A DNA stretch of 64,000 nucleotides. Source: an uncultured Fastidiosipila sp. (lineage in GTDB: Bacteria > Bacillota > Clostridia > Saccharofermentanales > Fastidiosipilaceae). Of this stretch, positions 7,479 to 16,961 are shown piece by piece. The translations under genes and the position numbers were made by a program. Positions within the stretch are counted from its first letter, which is position 1, and each line of letters begins with the position of its first letter. The stretch lies in contig CAMYAM010000006.1 of NCBI GenBank assembly GCA_947253875.1, forward strand, positions 34,723-98,722, written 5' to 3'. The notes beneath the pieces are model-generated. The model worked only from the letters and a program-made list of their open reading frames with translations, ran no database searches and was not told the DNA's origin.

Positions 7479-10400
7479 ATGTCAGTAATTAATATAAATA
7501 GTAACTGGAGCTTTAAACTGAACGAGAAAGTAAATCCAACTTCTTTGAATATAGAGGAGTTAAAAGAGTGGAGAAAACTTGATCTTCCTCACGATTGGAG
7601 TATAGAGTTTGAATTCAATTCGCAATCTCTAGCTAATAATGAAGGCGGTTTACTTGATGGTGGTACTGCCTATTATGCCAAAGTATTAGATGTACCAGAG
7701 TCTTTGCGTAACAAAGATATTCGTATCCGCTTCGGTGGTATATACATGGATTCAACTTGTTACATTAATGGGAAATTTGTAGGAAATTATCCATTTGGTT
7801 ATAACACTTTTTCATATAACATAAATGAGTACCTAAATATTGGTGAGCAAAACTTAATTTTAATCAAAGTAGAGCATCCCCAACCTTCTTCGAGATGGTA
7901 TTCAGGCTCAGGTATTTATAGAGATGTAGATTTAATAGTTAAAGACAAAATTCATATTAAAGAAAATGGAGTATTTATTACAACACCAAATATAGCTGAA
8001 CAATATGGCAGCGGCGCGGGTGTTGAAACTCGAATTGAAAATAAGATTATTAATAGTTGCATAGAGAAGAGTGGTTTTGTAGAGAATGGCGCAACTATAA
8101 TTTTGCAACAGTCGATTGAAGATGCTGATGGTAATGCAATTTCAGAACTAGCAGAAATGAAGTTGTCACTAGACAGAAGAGAATCTAAGGTAATCCAGAG
8201 CATATGGGTTAATGATATTGAATTATGGTCAATTGATTCTCCTAAGCTTTATTATGTAACTACAAGAATTTATGATGCGAATGACAAGAGCTTATTAGAT
8301 GAACGCAAAGATAGATTTGGTTATAGATATTTTGATTGGGACGTTGAGACTGGGTTTAGTTTAAATGGGCAGCACTTAGATATTCAAGGTGTCTGTATGC
8401 ATTCAGATCAAGGAGCCTTGGGTGCAGTTGCTAATAAGAAAGCTTTTGTAAGGCAGCTTAAGATCATGAAGAATATGGGAGTAAACGCTATAAGAACTGC
8501 TCATAATCCTCACGATAAGAAGTTTATTGAAGCGTGTGATGAACTAGGCTTGCTGGTTCAAGAAGAGTCGTTTGATACGTGGAGTGGAAAACCTAAGAAA
8601 GCTTATGATTATAATCGTTTCTTTAACCAATTAGCTACACATCCAGATGCTGAAGCAGGACAAACCTGGGCAGAGTTTGATGTAAAAGCTATGGTTAATA
8701 GAGACAAGAACTCGCCATCCGTATTTATGTGGTCTATTGGGAATGAGATCTGGGAGACTTCAGAAGATTATGGATTAGAACAAGCTGCAAATCTAGTCAA
8801 ATGGGTTAAAGAAATAGATCAAACTCGATATGTAACTATGGGAGAAGATAAGTTCCGCTTTGACCTGGAAAATGAAAACTTCCAAGAGATTGCAGATCTT
8901 CTAGATATAGTAGGGATTAATTATGCAGAAGATAATTTTGAACTTATTAGAGAGATGCATCCGCATTGGAAAATATATGGTTCTGAAACAGCTTCCGCAG
9001 TAAGTAGTAGAGGAATTTATTACGAACCAGCTGTTAAAGATAAAGCTATTACAGGTAATCCAGAGAAGCCATTAAGAAATTACCAAACTTCTGACTATGG
9101 TAATGATAGGGTTGGTTGGGGCAAAACAGCTAGTGCAGTTTTAATATTTGACAGAGATAATCAAGACTATGCAGGTCAATTTATCTGGACTGGGTTTGAC
9201 TATATTGGCGAACCGACACCGTGGCATAATGAGCCAGATACTCCAGCTAAATCCTCATATTTTGGAATTGTAGATACAGCTGGTTTCCCGAAGAGTGAGT
9301 ACTACTTATATCAGTCGCAATGGGCTAATCCGAATAAGAAAATGGTACATATCTTGCCTCATTGGAACTGGAGCCAAGAAGATAGAGAGATAACTTTTGC
9401 ACAAGGAACAGACTTGAAGCGTGATGATAATAATATTCCCGTTAGGATTTACTCTAATGCCAATGCTGTTGAACTTTATCTCAATGGCGAATCTTTAGGC
9501 GAGAAGCGATTTAAGAAGAAAATTACTAGTTTTGGTAGGGAGTACCAAGAAGGACAAAGTGCTGATGAGCTTTATCTTGAGTGGATAATTCCTTGGGAAG
9601 CAGGAGAGTTATTAGCTATAGCCAAGGATGAAGCTTCCAATGAAGTAGCTAGTGATGCAGTTGTTACTGCGGGAGTGCCTGTAGCAATTAGGTTATTAGC
9701 TGAAACAGATGAGCTTAATATAGCCAAAGCAGACCTAGCCTACGTTCAGTTCGAAATAGTGGATGCTAAAGGTAATGTTGTTCCATATGCAGATGATTTA
9801 ATTAATTTTGAGGTTATTGGAGCAGCAGATATTCTTGGTGTAGATAATGGTAATGCCAGCTCACAAGAACGTTATAAGTACTTGGAATCTGATTGGAAGC
9901 GTAAAGCGTTTAGTGGTAAAGGTTTAGTAATACTAGGATCCAAGAAAGAAGCTGGCGATATACTCCTAAAAGCCAGTGGAGAAGGATTAGAATCTGCTGA
10001 AATAAAATTGACTGCAGTTGGTGAGTTTAAAGAAGATATTTTGGGCTACGATCTAAGTGAAATGTTTGTAGATTTAGACGGTGAGTTGAGTTTGCCTGAA
10101 ACTATTGAGCTTTTATTTGCAGATGGAAGCAGTTTTATATCAAGAGTTAAGTGGGAAAATTTTTCTAAAGAGAATTTAAGTGAGCTTGGTAGCTTTGTTA
10201 TTGAAGGAGAGTTAGAGTACGAACAATATCCTGTTGAAGTAAAAATTAATGTAGTTGATTTTTCAGATAGAACTGTAGATAGTGTTGTAAAAGATAAAGT
10301 AGTTATTAATCTTGGTGACTATTTGCAGTTGCCAGATACTGCTGAAGTTGTTTTTGCTAATGGGTTAAGAGAAGAACATGATTTAAGCTGGAGCATCTCA

Positions 10401-11528
10401 AACAAAGAAGTTAAAGACTTAGCTAAACAGGTAGGAATTAAGCAACTGCAAGCAACTTTGAATATTGATAAGCAAGAATATACGTATGACTTAGATCTCA
10501 TTGTAAATGACTTTGCGGAAGTAGAAGATTTTTCAATGGCTTGTCTAGATAATTATTTACCGGAACTACCAAAGAGTGCCCATGTTTATGATTTGTTGGG
10601 ACAGAGTGAAGTTCTAGAACTTGAGAATTGGATTAATTTAGAAACTGGTAAAGAGCTAGAGATTGCGGACTTAATTGCTGGTAAAGTTATTAATCTTGTG
10701 GCGAAAGTAAAAGGCAATGTTTTGCAGTCTCGCTTAAGTCTCAGAATCACTGCAGAGAAAACACTTTCGTATAATAAGGCACAGGAGTGGAATGGGTCCG
10801 AGTTACCTGCAGGAATTGCCAGTCACACTAATCCAGAAACTAAGATTTCTGTGTTGAATAACAACCAGATTGATTATGGACTGAATGATTTATGGAACAA
10901 CAATAATAGTAATAATTTAGAAGATTGGGTTGGTATTTTGCTTGGTAGAGCAGGAGAATTAGAACTGACAAAAATAGATAATATTGGAGTTCATTTTGCT
11001 GGAGAAAATCTAGTAGATGATTTCCATGTTGAGTATTACGTTGGTGAAAATCCTGGTACGATCAAGAATTACGCAAATGTAGAGCAGGAGAGCACCCCTC
11101 TAAATAACTCAAATAATTGGCGAGCAATTACAGACTATAAGATTACAGATTTATCGAATGGAGAAACCAGAGAACAGTTGTTAGCAGGACAAGAGAATAA
11201 TTTGATCTTTGCACCTGTTGAAACATATGCGTTTAGAATAAGAAGTAAAGAAAGTTTGAGTTTAACTGAAATTAGAGCTCATGCATTTGAAGCCAAAGCC
11301 AAGAACAATTTTGATCTTAAAGCAACTACGCCAGTTGGTGAAGTTGAGTTGAATCCACTGCAATATGCCTATGTGTTTTCTAAGGAGATGAGAGAAGGGT
11401 TCAGATTGGTCAGTAATAATAATTCTGTTCTAATAAAATTACCAAGCCTGGATGATAATGAACTAAAATATTTAATAAAGAATGAGGCAAACACTAGCGA
11501 AAGTGTTTACACAGTTAAATTTGAATAA
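7479..11528 (+). CDS. glycoside hydrolase family 2 (beta-galactosidase-like), multi-domain
   Basis: 1349-aa enzyme. Domains in order: GH2 sugar-binding (about 3-160), immunoglobulin-like GH2 domain (about 165-285), TIM barrel (about 290-600) and the C-terminal GH2 modules typical of large beta-galactosidases (about 640-850). Two bacterial Ig-like (Big_4-type) repeats follow (about 855-1010, FADGSSFISRVKW and FANGLREEHDLSW), and a discoidin/carbohydrate-binding-like module (about 1115-1280). Catalytic residues: acid/base Glu423 in SIGNEIWE, nucleophile Glu503 in YGSETAS; GVNAIRTAHNPHD precedes them. There is no signal peptide, LPXTG motif or membrane anchor, which is odd because the trailing modules are usual in surface enzymes. 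It likely removes a beta-linked hexose from glycans; the substrate is undetermined. The gene is monocistronic, ending at a strong terminator. Confidence 0.9.
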   Translation: MSVININSNWSFKLNEKVNPTSLNIEELKEWRKLDLPHDWSIEFEFNSQSLANNEGGLLDGGTAYYAKVLDVPESLRNKDIRIRFGGIYMDSTCYINGKFVGNYPFGYNTFSYNINEYLNIGEQNLILIKVEHPQPSSRWYSGSGIYRDVDLIVKDKIHIKENGVFITTPNIAEQYGSGAGVETRIENKIINSCIEKSGFVENGATIILQQSIEDADGNAISELAEMKLSLDRRESKVIQSIWVNDIELWSIDSPKLYYVTTRIYDANDKSLLDERKDRFGYRYFDWDVETGFSLNGQHLDIQGVCMHSDQGALGAVANKKAFVRQLKIMKNMGVNAIRTAHNPHDKKFIEACDELGLLVQEESFDTWSGKPKKAYDYNRFFNQLATHPDAEAGQTWAEFDVKAMVNRDKNSPSVFMWSIGNEIWETSEDYGLEQAANLVKWVKEIDQTRYVTMGEDKFRFDLENENFQEIADLLDIVGINYAEDNFELIREMHPHWKIYGSETASAVSSRGIYYEPAVKDKAITGNPEKPLRNYQTSDYGNDRVGWGKTASAVLIFDRDNQDYAGQFIWTGFDYIGEPTPWHNEPDTPAKSSYFGIVDTAGFPKSEYYLYQSQWANPNKKMVHILPHWNWSQEDREITFAQGTDLKRDDNNIPVRIYSNANAVELYLNGESLGEKRFKKKITSFGREYQEGQSADELYLEWIIPWEAGELLAIAKDEASNEVASDAVVTAGVPVAIRLLAETDELNIAKADLAYVQFEIVDAKGNVVPYADDLINFEVIGAADILGVDNGNASSQERYKYLESDWKRKAFSGKGLVILGSKKEAGDILLKASGEGLESAEIKLTAVGEFKEDILGYDLSEMFVDLDGELSLPETIELLFADGSSFISRVKWENFSKENLSELGSFVIEGELEYEQYPVEVKINVVDFSDRTVDSVVKDKVVINLGDYLQLPDTAEVVFANGLREEHDLSWSISNKEVKDLAKQVGIKQLQATLNIDKQEYTYDLDLIVNDFAEVEDFSMACLDNYLPELPKSAHVYDLLGQSEVLELENWINLETGKELEIADLIAGKVINLVAKVKGNVLQSRLSLRITAEKTLSYNKAQEWNGSELPAGIASHTNPETKISVLNNNQIDYGLNDLWNNNNSNNLEDWVGILLGRAGELELTKIDNIGVHFAGENLVDDFHVEYYVGENPGTIKNYANVEQESTPLNNSNNWRAITDYKITDLSNGETREQLLAGQENNLIFAPVETYAFRIRSKESLSLTEIRAHAFEAKAKNNFDLKATTPVGEVELNPLQYAYVFSKEMREGFRLVSNNNSVLIKLPSLDDNELKYLIKNEANTSESVYTVKFE

Positions 11529-11567
11529 TATTTGCTTTGTGTATAAATTAACGTCCACTAAAATATT

Positions 11568-11601
11568 GAACCGCATTAAGAATTATTGATGCGGTTCTTT
11601 T
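11568..11601 (+). terminator. intrinsic terminator of the GH2 gene
   Basis: GAACCGCAT / ATGCGGTTC stem followed by TTTT, 40 bp after the stop codon. Confidence 0.85.
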
Positions 11602-11704
11602 CCGCAAATATTAAAATAAAAACTTCAAAATTTAGTTATGCGATTAACTACAAGCTGTGGCTAGATTTGCAAACAATAATTTTAAATATTAATTTGGTTA
11701 AGCG

Positions 11705-11759
11705 GTTAACCTATAAAAACACTGTATTTATCGCCTTGACAAAGATTTGTTAACCTATT
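11705..11759 (+). promoter_or_regulatory. paired 10-bp direct repeats around a promoter (operator candidate)
   Basis: GTTAACCTAT occurs at 11705-11714 and again at 11750-11759, 45 bp apart (about four helical turns). The second copy covers the promoter spacer and the first base of the -10 at 11759-11764. The core GTTAAC is palindromic. This geometry is what a looping or dimeric repressor would use; the protein is unknown. Confidence 0.45.
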
Positions 11760-11764
11760 ATTAT
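11736..11764 (+). promoter_or_regulatory. strong sigma-A type promoter of a candidate ncRNA
   Basis: Consensus TTGACA (11736-11741), a 17-nt spacer, TATTAT (11759-11764). The expected start is about 11771. No ORF follows for 360 bp, but a structured segment and a terminator do. Confidence 0.8.
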
Positions 11765-11770
11765 ATTTAC

Positions 11771-11927
11771 TCATAGGATTAATTCAGAGTAATGTACTGT
11801 CTCCTATACAGAAATATTTAAATGCTTATATTACTGAAAATTTGGACTTACTCTTAGAATTATTCACTAATTTCTTTTCTCCGTCGAAGGTGTGGCGTTC
11901 CCAAACTATTCCATACCTTCTTTTTTT
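11771..11927 (+). ncRNA. candidate ~155-nt structured RNA
   Basis: Bounded by the promoter at 11736-11764 and the terminator at 11886-11927. The left part is closed by a long helix: TAATTCAGAGTAA (11780-11792) pairs with TTACTCT-TA-GAATTA (11848-11862) around one 2-nt bulge. Inside, CTGT/ACAG can form a small hairpin. TCAG..TAAT in the 5' arm can alternatively pair with ATTACTGA (11830-11837), and CCCAAACTAT in the terminator loop can pair with ATAGTTGGG just downstream (11940-11949). So it could be a free small RNA (6S-like in size and closing-stem layout, but without recognisable sequence) or a switching leader for the peptidase gene at 12131. Confidence 0.5.
11886..11927 (+). terminator. 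intrinsic terminator
   Basis: GAAGGTGTGG pairs with CCATACCTTC (one G-T pair) and is followed by seven T. It ends the candidate RNA and is a possible attenuator for the gene at 12131. Confidence 0.85.
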
Positions 11928-12130
11928 ATGCAATTTTAGGATAGTTGGGGAGTGTAATATTGTGTCTATAGTATTTCAACTGTTAGCAATTATTATAATT
12001 TGCTAGGAAACTATCTCTTTAAACATTCGGAGAAAATAATTGCTTGAGATAAGATGTTTAGAATTACTATGTAAGCTACATATAAATGATATTATTAGAT
12101 GTATTAATAAGCCTCGAAAGGAAAATATAT

Positions 12131-13084
12131 ATGAGATGGAGAGATAGACAAGGTAGTAAGAATGTGCAGTCAAGCAGTGGTAGAGCGCCCCGAGGAAATG
12201 GGGGTTTCGGAAGAGGCGGCGGTAGAATACCACTACCTATAGGTGGTCTGCTTGGTGGAGGCGGAGGCATTGGTTTAATTATTTTACTTGTAGTCTTTCT
12301 CATGCTCTCAGATGGATTCGGCGGTGGTGTTGCTCAAAATAATAATGGAGTTCAGCCAAATTCAAGTAAGTACGAGCAGAATCAGGATTTTACAGGCAAA
12401 GAAGGTGATCCTCAGACGGCAGAAGAGATGCGTCATTTCTTAGCGGTTTCACTTAAAGATAGTGAGGACACATGGGAAGAAATATTTGCTAAGCATAATT
12501 CTAGATATAATGCACCAACCCTACATACCTTTACAGAATATGTGCAGAGTGGATGTGGTGGAGCAAGTAAGGCTGTAGGACCATTTTATTGCTCACTCGA
12601 TAGAACTATTTATATAGATATGTCTTTTTATAGTGAATTAAAAAATAAATTTGGCGCTTCAGGTGATTTTACCATGTCTTATGTGCTTTCTCATGAGGTA
12701 GGGCATCATGTACAAAATGAGTTAGGGATTCTTGAAGAAGCACATAAAATGATGCGTAATGTCAGTAAGAAAGAAGCTAATGAAATTAGTGTCCGTTTAG
12801 AGCTACAAGCAGATTATTTTGCTGGAGTTGTTGCTAAGTATCAGGATCAAAAAGGATATTTAAGTAATGGAGATATCAAAGAAGCTATCACTGCAGCTCA
12901 AGCTATTGGTGATGATGTAATTCAAAAGAAAGCTCAAGGATACGTAGTTCCGGAAAACTTCACGCATGGTTCTGCAGCTCAACGTATGTACTGGTATAAG
13001 CTAGGTTTCGAACATGGAGATTTGGAACATGGCGATACATTTAGTATGTCATTCTCTGAATTGCAAGAAAAAGTAAGCCGTTGA
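12131..13084 (+). CDS. YpfJ-type neutral zinc metallopeptidase
   Basis: 318-aa membrane-anchored putative metallopeptidase of the YpfJ/KPN_02809 group. The ATG at 12131 follows GAAAGGAAAA; the family N-terminus MRWRDRQGSKNVQ supports this start over the one at 12086. A glycine-rich stretch leads to a transmembrane helix at about residues 50-70, then an external domain carrying the zinc motif HEVGHHVQ and a downstream ELQADYFAG, which supplies the third ligand as in related peptidases. Family physiological substrates are unknown. Confidence 0.9.
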   Translation: MRWRDRQGSKNVQSSSGRAPRGNGGFGRGGGRIPLPIGGLLGGGGGIGLIILLVVFLMLSDGFGGGVAQNNNGVQPNSSKYEQNQDFTGKEGDPQTAEEMRHFLAVSLKDSEDTWEEIFAKHNSRYNAPTLHTFTEYVQSGCGGASKAVGPFYCSLDRTIYIDMSFYSELKNKFGASGDFTMSYVLSHEVGHHVQNELGILEEAHKMMRNVSKKEANEISVRLELQADYFAGVVAKYQDQKGYLSNGDIKEAITAAQAIGDDVIQKKAQGYVVPENFTHGSAAQRMYWYKLGFEHGDLEHGDTFSMSFSELQEKVSR

Positions 13085-13271
13085 ATTTGGTTAAATATAG
13101 AATTTGAAATGAATGTTTTTCAAGAACATGAAATTGTATCCAAAAATCTATGAATTACCTATTTATTTTGCTTTTCAGAATTGTTATAAACAGTTAAAAT
13201 ACATAGGATAAGTTTAACTTCTTAAATGCTTTAATATGAGTATTAACTTTTATTATATGAAAGGTAATGTA

Positions 13272-14117
13272 ATGAATAATTTTAACGTAGAAAATGGTAC
13301 GAAAATAAATGAAGTTGCTGATGTAATTGATACAGAAATAAATGATGAAGGCTCTTCTAGAGTTTCAAGATTAAATGTAAATAACAAGTTTGTTCCAGAA
13401 GTATATTCAAGGCTTAGAAAAGCTAACAGACAGGCTACACCTAAGATTATTAGAAATGCTAGTGGTATCAATATTTTTGGTAGAAGAATTAAATCTTTAG
13501 TTTTTTCTACCGATGTTGCAACACTTTGCTATACGGATGCTGATGCGATTTTGGCAGTATATCCACATACACCACATCCGGCAATTATTGAAGCAATCAC
13601 AGGAGTTGCTTCTCAACCTGTTTTTGCAGGAGTTGGTGGTGGAATTACTAAAGGAAGTAGAAGTGCTACAATTGCTCAATTTGCGGAAGCTCGTGGAGCT
13701 ATGGGAATTGTTGTTAACTCTCCAACTACAGTAGAAACAATTGCTTTAATAGATGAAATGGTAGACTCCCCGATTGTGGCTACCGTTGTTAGCCAGTATG
13801 ATGATATCGCAGGTAAATTAGCTGCTGGTGTAGATATTTTGAATGTTGCTAATGGAAAAAACACAGCCAACCTAGTACGTTGGATTCGTAAACATTACCC
13901 AACAGTTCCAATTATAGCAACAGGTGGTGGTAATGATGAGTCAATTCAAGAAACAATCGATGCTGGTGCAAATGCAATAAGTTTCGCTCCACCTACAAAT
14001 GCAGAACTGTTTAAAGAATTAATGGGCAAGTATAGAACTGAGCGTAAAGAAGATTTTATGGCAGAACATGATGGAATGACTATAACTGAATTTGAAAAGC
14101 TGAATGAAGATAATTAA
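13272..14117 (+). CDS. TIM-barrel protein of unknown function
   Basis: 281 aa from the ATG at 13272, which has AAAGG at normal spacing; the in-frame ATGs at 13236 and 13257 do not. Repeated strand-turn patterns (DADAILAVYPHTPHP, VFAGVGGGITKG, GIVVNSPTTVETI, DILNVANGK, VPIIATGGGNDESI, ANAISFAPPT) describe a beta/alpha barrel with a C-terminal phosphate-binding GGG motif, as in dihydroorotate-dehydrogenase- or thiazole-synthase-like enzymes. The first 60 residues are acidic and probably disordered. No reaction can be assigned; similar Firmicute proteins are labelled only as hydrolases. Confidence 0.7.
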   Translation: MNNFNVENGTKINEVADVIDTEINDEGSSRVSRLNVNNKFVPEVYSRLRKANRQATPKIIRNASGINIFGRRIKSLVFSTDVATLCYTDADAILAVYPHTPHPAIIEAITGVASQPVFAGVGGGITKGSRSATIAQFAEARGAMGIVVNSPTTVETIALIDEMVDSPIVATVVSQYDDIAGKLAAGVDILNVANGKNTANLVRWIRKHYPTVPIIATGGGNDESIQETIDAGANAISFAPPTNAELFKELMGKYRTERKEDFMAEHDGMTITEFEKLNEDN

Positions 14118-14219
14118 GTAAATTTAGTTAATGAATAAGTGAATTAAGTCAATTAAATTAAACAAGTTAAGTTATTGAAGCTATTTAATTAAATTAAAAA
14201 TGAGAGTGAGGGTAATGCG

Positions 14220-15647
14220 TTGACATCAACATGGCAAAATGACAAGGCAGATATAAGGCAAAATATTTTACAGATTATTTTGCCAGTTATATTGGAAAAT
14301 GTTTTGAGTATGCTTGCAGCTTTAATTGCATCGAGTATGCTTGGACACTTAGATGATTTTGGCATGTCTAGTGTTACAGCAGTTTCAGCTCAAGGGATTT
14401 CAACTCAAGTTACAAATATAGTCTGGCACCTTTTCAAAGGTGTTTCTATTGGTGGAACAATCATGATCGCCCAGGCGAGAGGTAGAGAAGACGAGATTCG
14501 TATGCAAAACTTGAGTCGTACAGTCATAAAGTCATTGCTTTTATTCTCGATTCCTGCTGCAATATTTTTATTTGTATTCGGAGAAAATATACTTAAAGCA
14601 TTTTACAATCCCGATCCTGAAGTCTTAAGAATGGGTACTCGATATCTAAGAATATCTGTAATGGGCTTCCCAGCTTTGGCTGTCATGCTATCTACAACAG
14701 GTATTTATCAAGGACGTGGAGATACCAAGACCCCAATGTTCCTGACCTTGTTTTTTAACGTGGTCAATATAATTGTAGCGGTTCCGCTGGTGCTAGGTTT
14801 ACCGTTTGGCCCAAGAATTGGTTCTACAGGTGCGGCAATTGCGCTAATAGTGGCACAATACGCTACGGCAACATTTGCTCTCGTGGGAATGTTTAGACCA
14901 GGTGGTATTTTAAACCTGGAAATGATCAGTAGAGATGTTATTAATCCTATTTTTTCTTTGAGAGGTGGAGGAAAAATTTGGAGCAAAGGTCTTCCTTCAA
15001 GTTTTGAGACTATATTCTGGCAAGTATCTTCTATTATTATGGGATCGATTTTTATGTCTTTCGGAAAGACTGCCTATACTGCTAACCAATTAGGACTTCA
15101 AGCAGAAGGATTGGCAGATATGCCAGCTATCGGTTTTGGTATTGCAAGTACAACTTTAGTTGGAAGTTTAATAGGTGCTAGACAATTTGTTTTGGGCAAA
15201 GAGTATACCAAAGAAATTCGTAACATGGCTATTGCAGTTATGACCGTTGGTACTTTTGTATTAATAACTTTCCCAGAACAGTTAATGGGACTATTAACAA
15301 GCAATCAAGAAGTTATAGACTTAGGTAGTAAATATGTAAGAATAATGGGATTTATCCAAATACCTCAAAATCTACAGAGAATTTATACAGGTGCTTTGAA
15401 AGGCGTTGGCAAAACTATTTGGCCAATGATTATTGCAGGTATTGGAATTTGGCTAATAAGAGTGCCATTCTCGCTAATGATTTATAATTTTACTTCTTGG
15501 CCTGTTTGGACAATCTGGTTTGTTGTTGCAATTGACCAGGTCTCAAGGTTTGTTATTAGTTTGATAATTTATAAGAAACTCGACATTTGGAACCCTAAAC
15601 ATTATGAAGAGGAAGAGCTAGAGGAATTGACTGAAAAAGTTTCGTAA
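14220..15647 (+). CDS. MATE family multidrug/toxin efflux transporter
   Basis: 475 aa with 12 predicted membrane helices in two related halves (conserved GxxxxxAxxxxxxGR and YQGRGDTKTPM stretches; the second half has TGALKGVGKTIWPM). It exports cationic compounds, using the sodium or proton gradient. The TTG start at 14220 is behind GTGAGGG; the ATG five bases earlier is followed at once by an in-frame stop. It stands alone between AT-rich spacers. Confidence 0.9.
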   Translation: MTSTWQNDKADIRQNILQIILPVILENVLSMLAALIASSMLGHLDDFGMSSVTAVSAQGISTQVTNIVWHLFKGVSIGGTIMIAQARGREDEIRMQNLSRTVIKSLLLFSIPAAIFLFVFGENILKAFYNPDPEVLRMGTRYLRISVMGFPALAVMLSTTGIYQGRGDTKTPMFLTLFFNVVNIIVAVPLVLGLPFGPRIGSTGAAIALIVAQYATATFALVGMFRPGGILNLEMISRDVINPIFSLRGGGKIWSKGLPSSFETIFWQVSSIIMGSIFMSFGKTAYTANQLGLQAEGLADMPAIGFGIASTTLVGSLIGARQFVLGKEYTKEIRNMAIAVMTVGTFVLITFPEQLMGLLTSNQEVIDLGSKYVRIMGFIQIPQNLQRIYTGALKGVGKTIWPMIIAGIGIWLIRVPFSLMIYNFTSWPVWTIWFVVAIDQVSRFVISLIIYKKLDIWNPKHYEEEELEELTEKVS

Positions 15648-15728
15648 TTTAAACGTAATCGGAAATCATCAAACAAGGGAAGTATGCTTGACTTAAATTG
15701 AAGAGACTACTAGATTGGAGGAAAGTTA

Positions 15729-16847
15729 ATGACAAAGAATAGTAGTTTAGGACAGGGTAGATTTAAAAAGTTTCTTGAGAAGCAAGGAATAGAGCTTTCT
15801 TGGAAACATTATTTAGTTGATGCATTGGGGGCAATGGCTTTGGGGCTATTTGCCTCTTTATTAATTGGTACAATAATGAATACAGTAGGTAGCCTATTGC
15901 CAGGGGATACTGAGTTTGCTCAATTCCTGATCAAAGCAGGTGAGTTTGCAAGCAAAGCTTCTGGAGCTGCGATGAGTATTGCAATAGCATATAGTTTGAA
16001 TGCTCCACCATTAGTGTTGTATTCAATGGTTGCAGTAGGGATTTCAGCCAATCAATTAGGTGGTGCAGGCGGACCATTAGCCGTATTTATTATTGCAATT
16101 ATCACTACTGAGTTAGGTAAATTAGTTTCCAAAACTACACCAGTAGATGTCATTGTTACACCTACAGTAACTATATTATCAGGTGTGGGCTTATCCTATG
16201 GAATTGCCCCAACAGTAGGTTATTTAGCAAGTTTAGTTGGAGCAGCAATTATTCAAGCCACTAATATAGCACCATTCTTGATGGGAATAGTTGTTTCAGT
16301 TCTAATGGGTATTGCCCTTACGTTACCAATAAGTTCCGCAGCTATTGCAGCAGCTTTTGGTTTAACAGGTTTGGCTGGTGGAGCGGCATATGCAGGTTGT
16401 TGTGCTCAAATGGTAGGCTTCGCAGTAATGAGTTTCAAAGAGAATCGCTGGAGTGGTTTATTATCTCAAGGTATTGGAACATCAATGTTGCAAATGCCTA
16501 ATATAGTAAAAAATCCAAAAATCTGGATACCACCAATTTTAGCCTCAGCAGTAACAGGGCCTCTAGCTACAACTTTATTTAAATTGGAGATGAATGGTGC
16601 GCCAATTTCTTCAGGTATGGGTACATCTGGTTTAGTAGGTCAAATAGGTCTTATTACAGGCTGGATAAATCCATCTGAAGCAGCGCTAGCACATGGAGCA
16701 ACTATAGTTACCCCAGGAGTTTGGGAGTATAGTGGAATGCTATTAATTGGTTTCATTTTACCTGCTATTTTAACTTTATTATTTGCATACCCAATGCGCA
16801 AGAAGTCCTGGATTAAGTCGGAAGATTTGAAGTTGAATTTGGGTTAG
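15729..16847 (+). CDS. PfoR-like / PTS EIIC-type membrane protein
   Basis: 372 aa, about 9-10 hydrophobic segments rich in Gly and Ala, with the TPVDVIVTPTVTILSGV, GISANQLGGAGGPLAV and GGAAYAGCCAQMVGF stretches of the PTS_EIIC_2 family (PfoR proteins). No EIIA or EIIB gene is adjacent, so a sugar-transport role is not demonstrated; PfoR was first described as a regulatory locus of perfringolysin. It precedes the GH31 gene by 115 bp and may supply or sense its substrate. GGAGGAAAG precedes the ATG. Confidence 0.8.
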   Translation: MTKNSSLGQGRFKKFLEKQGIELSWKHYLVDALGAMALGLFASLLIGTIMNTVGSLLPGDTEFAQFLIKAGEFASKASGAAMSIAIAYSLNAPPLVLYSMVAVGISANQLGGAGGPLAVFIIAIITTELGKLVSKTTPVDVIVTPTVTILSGVGLSYGIAPTVGYLASLVGAAIIQATNIAPFLMGIVVSVLMGIALTLPISSAAIAAAFGLTGLAGGAAYAGCCAQMVGFAVMSFKENRWSGLLSQGIGTSMLQMPNIVKNPKIWIPPILASAVTGPLATTLFKLEMNGAPISSGMGTSGLVGQIGLITGWINPSEAALAHGATIVTPGVWEYSGMLLIGFILPAILTLLFAYPMRKKSWIKSEDLKLNLG

Positions 16848-16961
16848 AAAAATCTAAAAATACACTGCTCTATAGAAACTTTTAGCATATATTTATCCGA
16901 GCATTTAACATATTATTGATATACAATAAAATACATAAAAAAATTTTTGAGGGCGAGGGAC

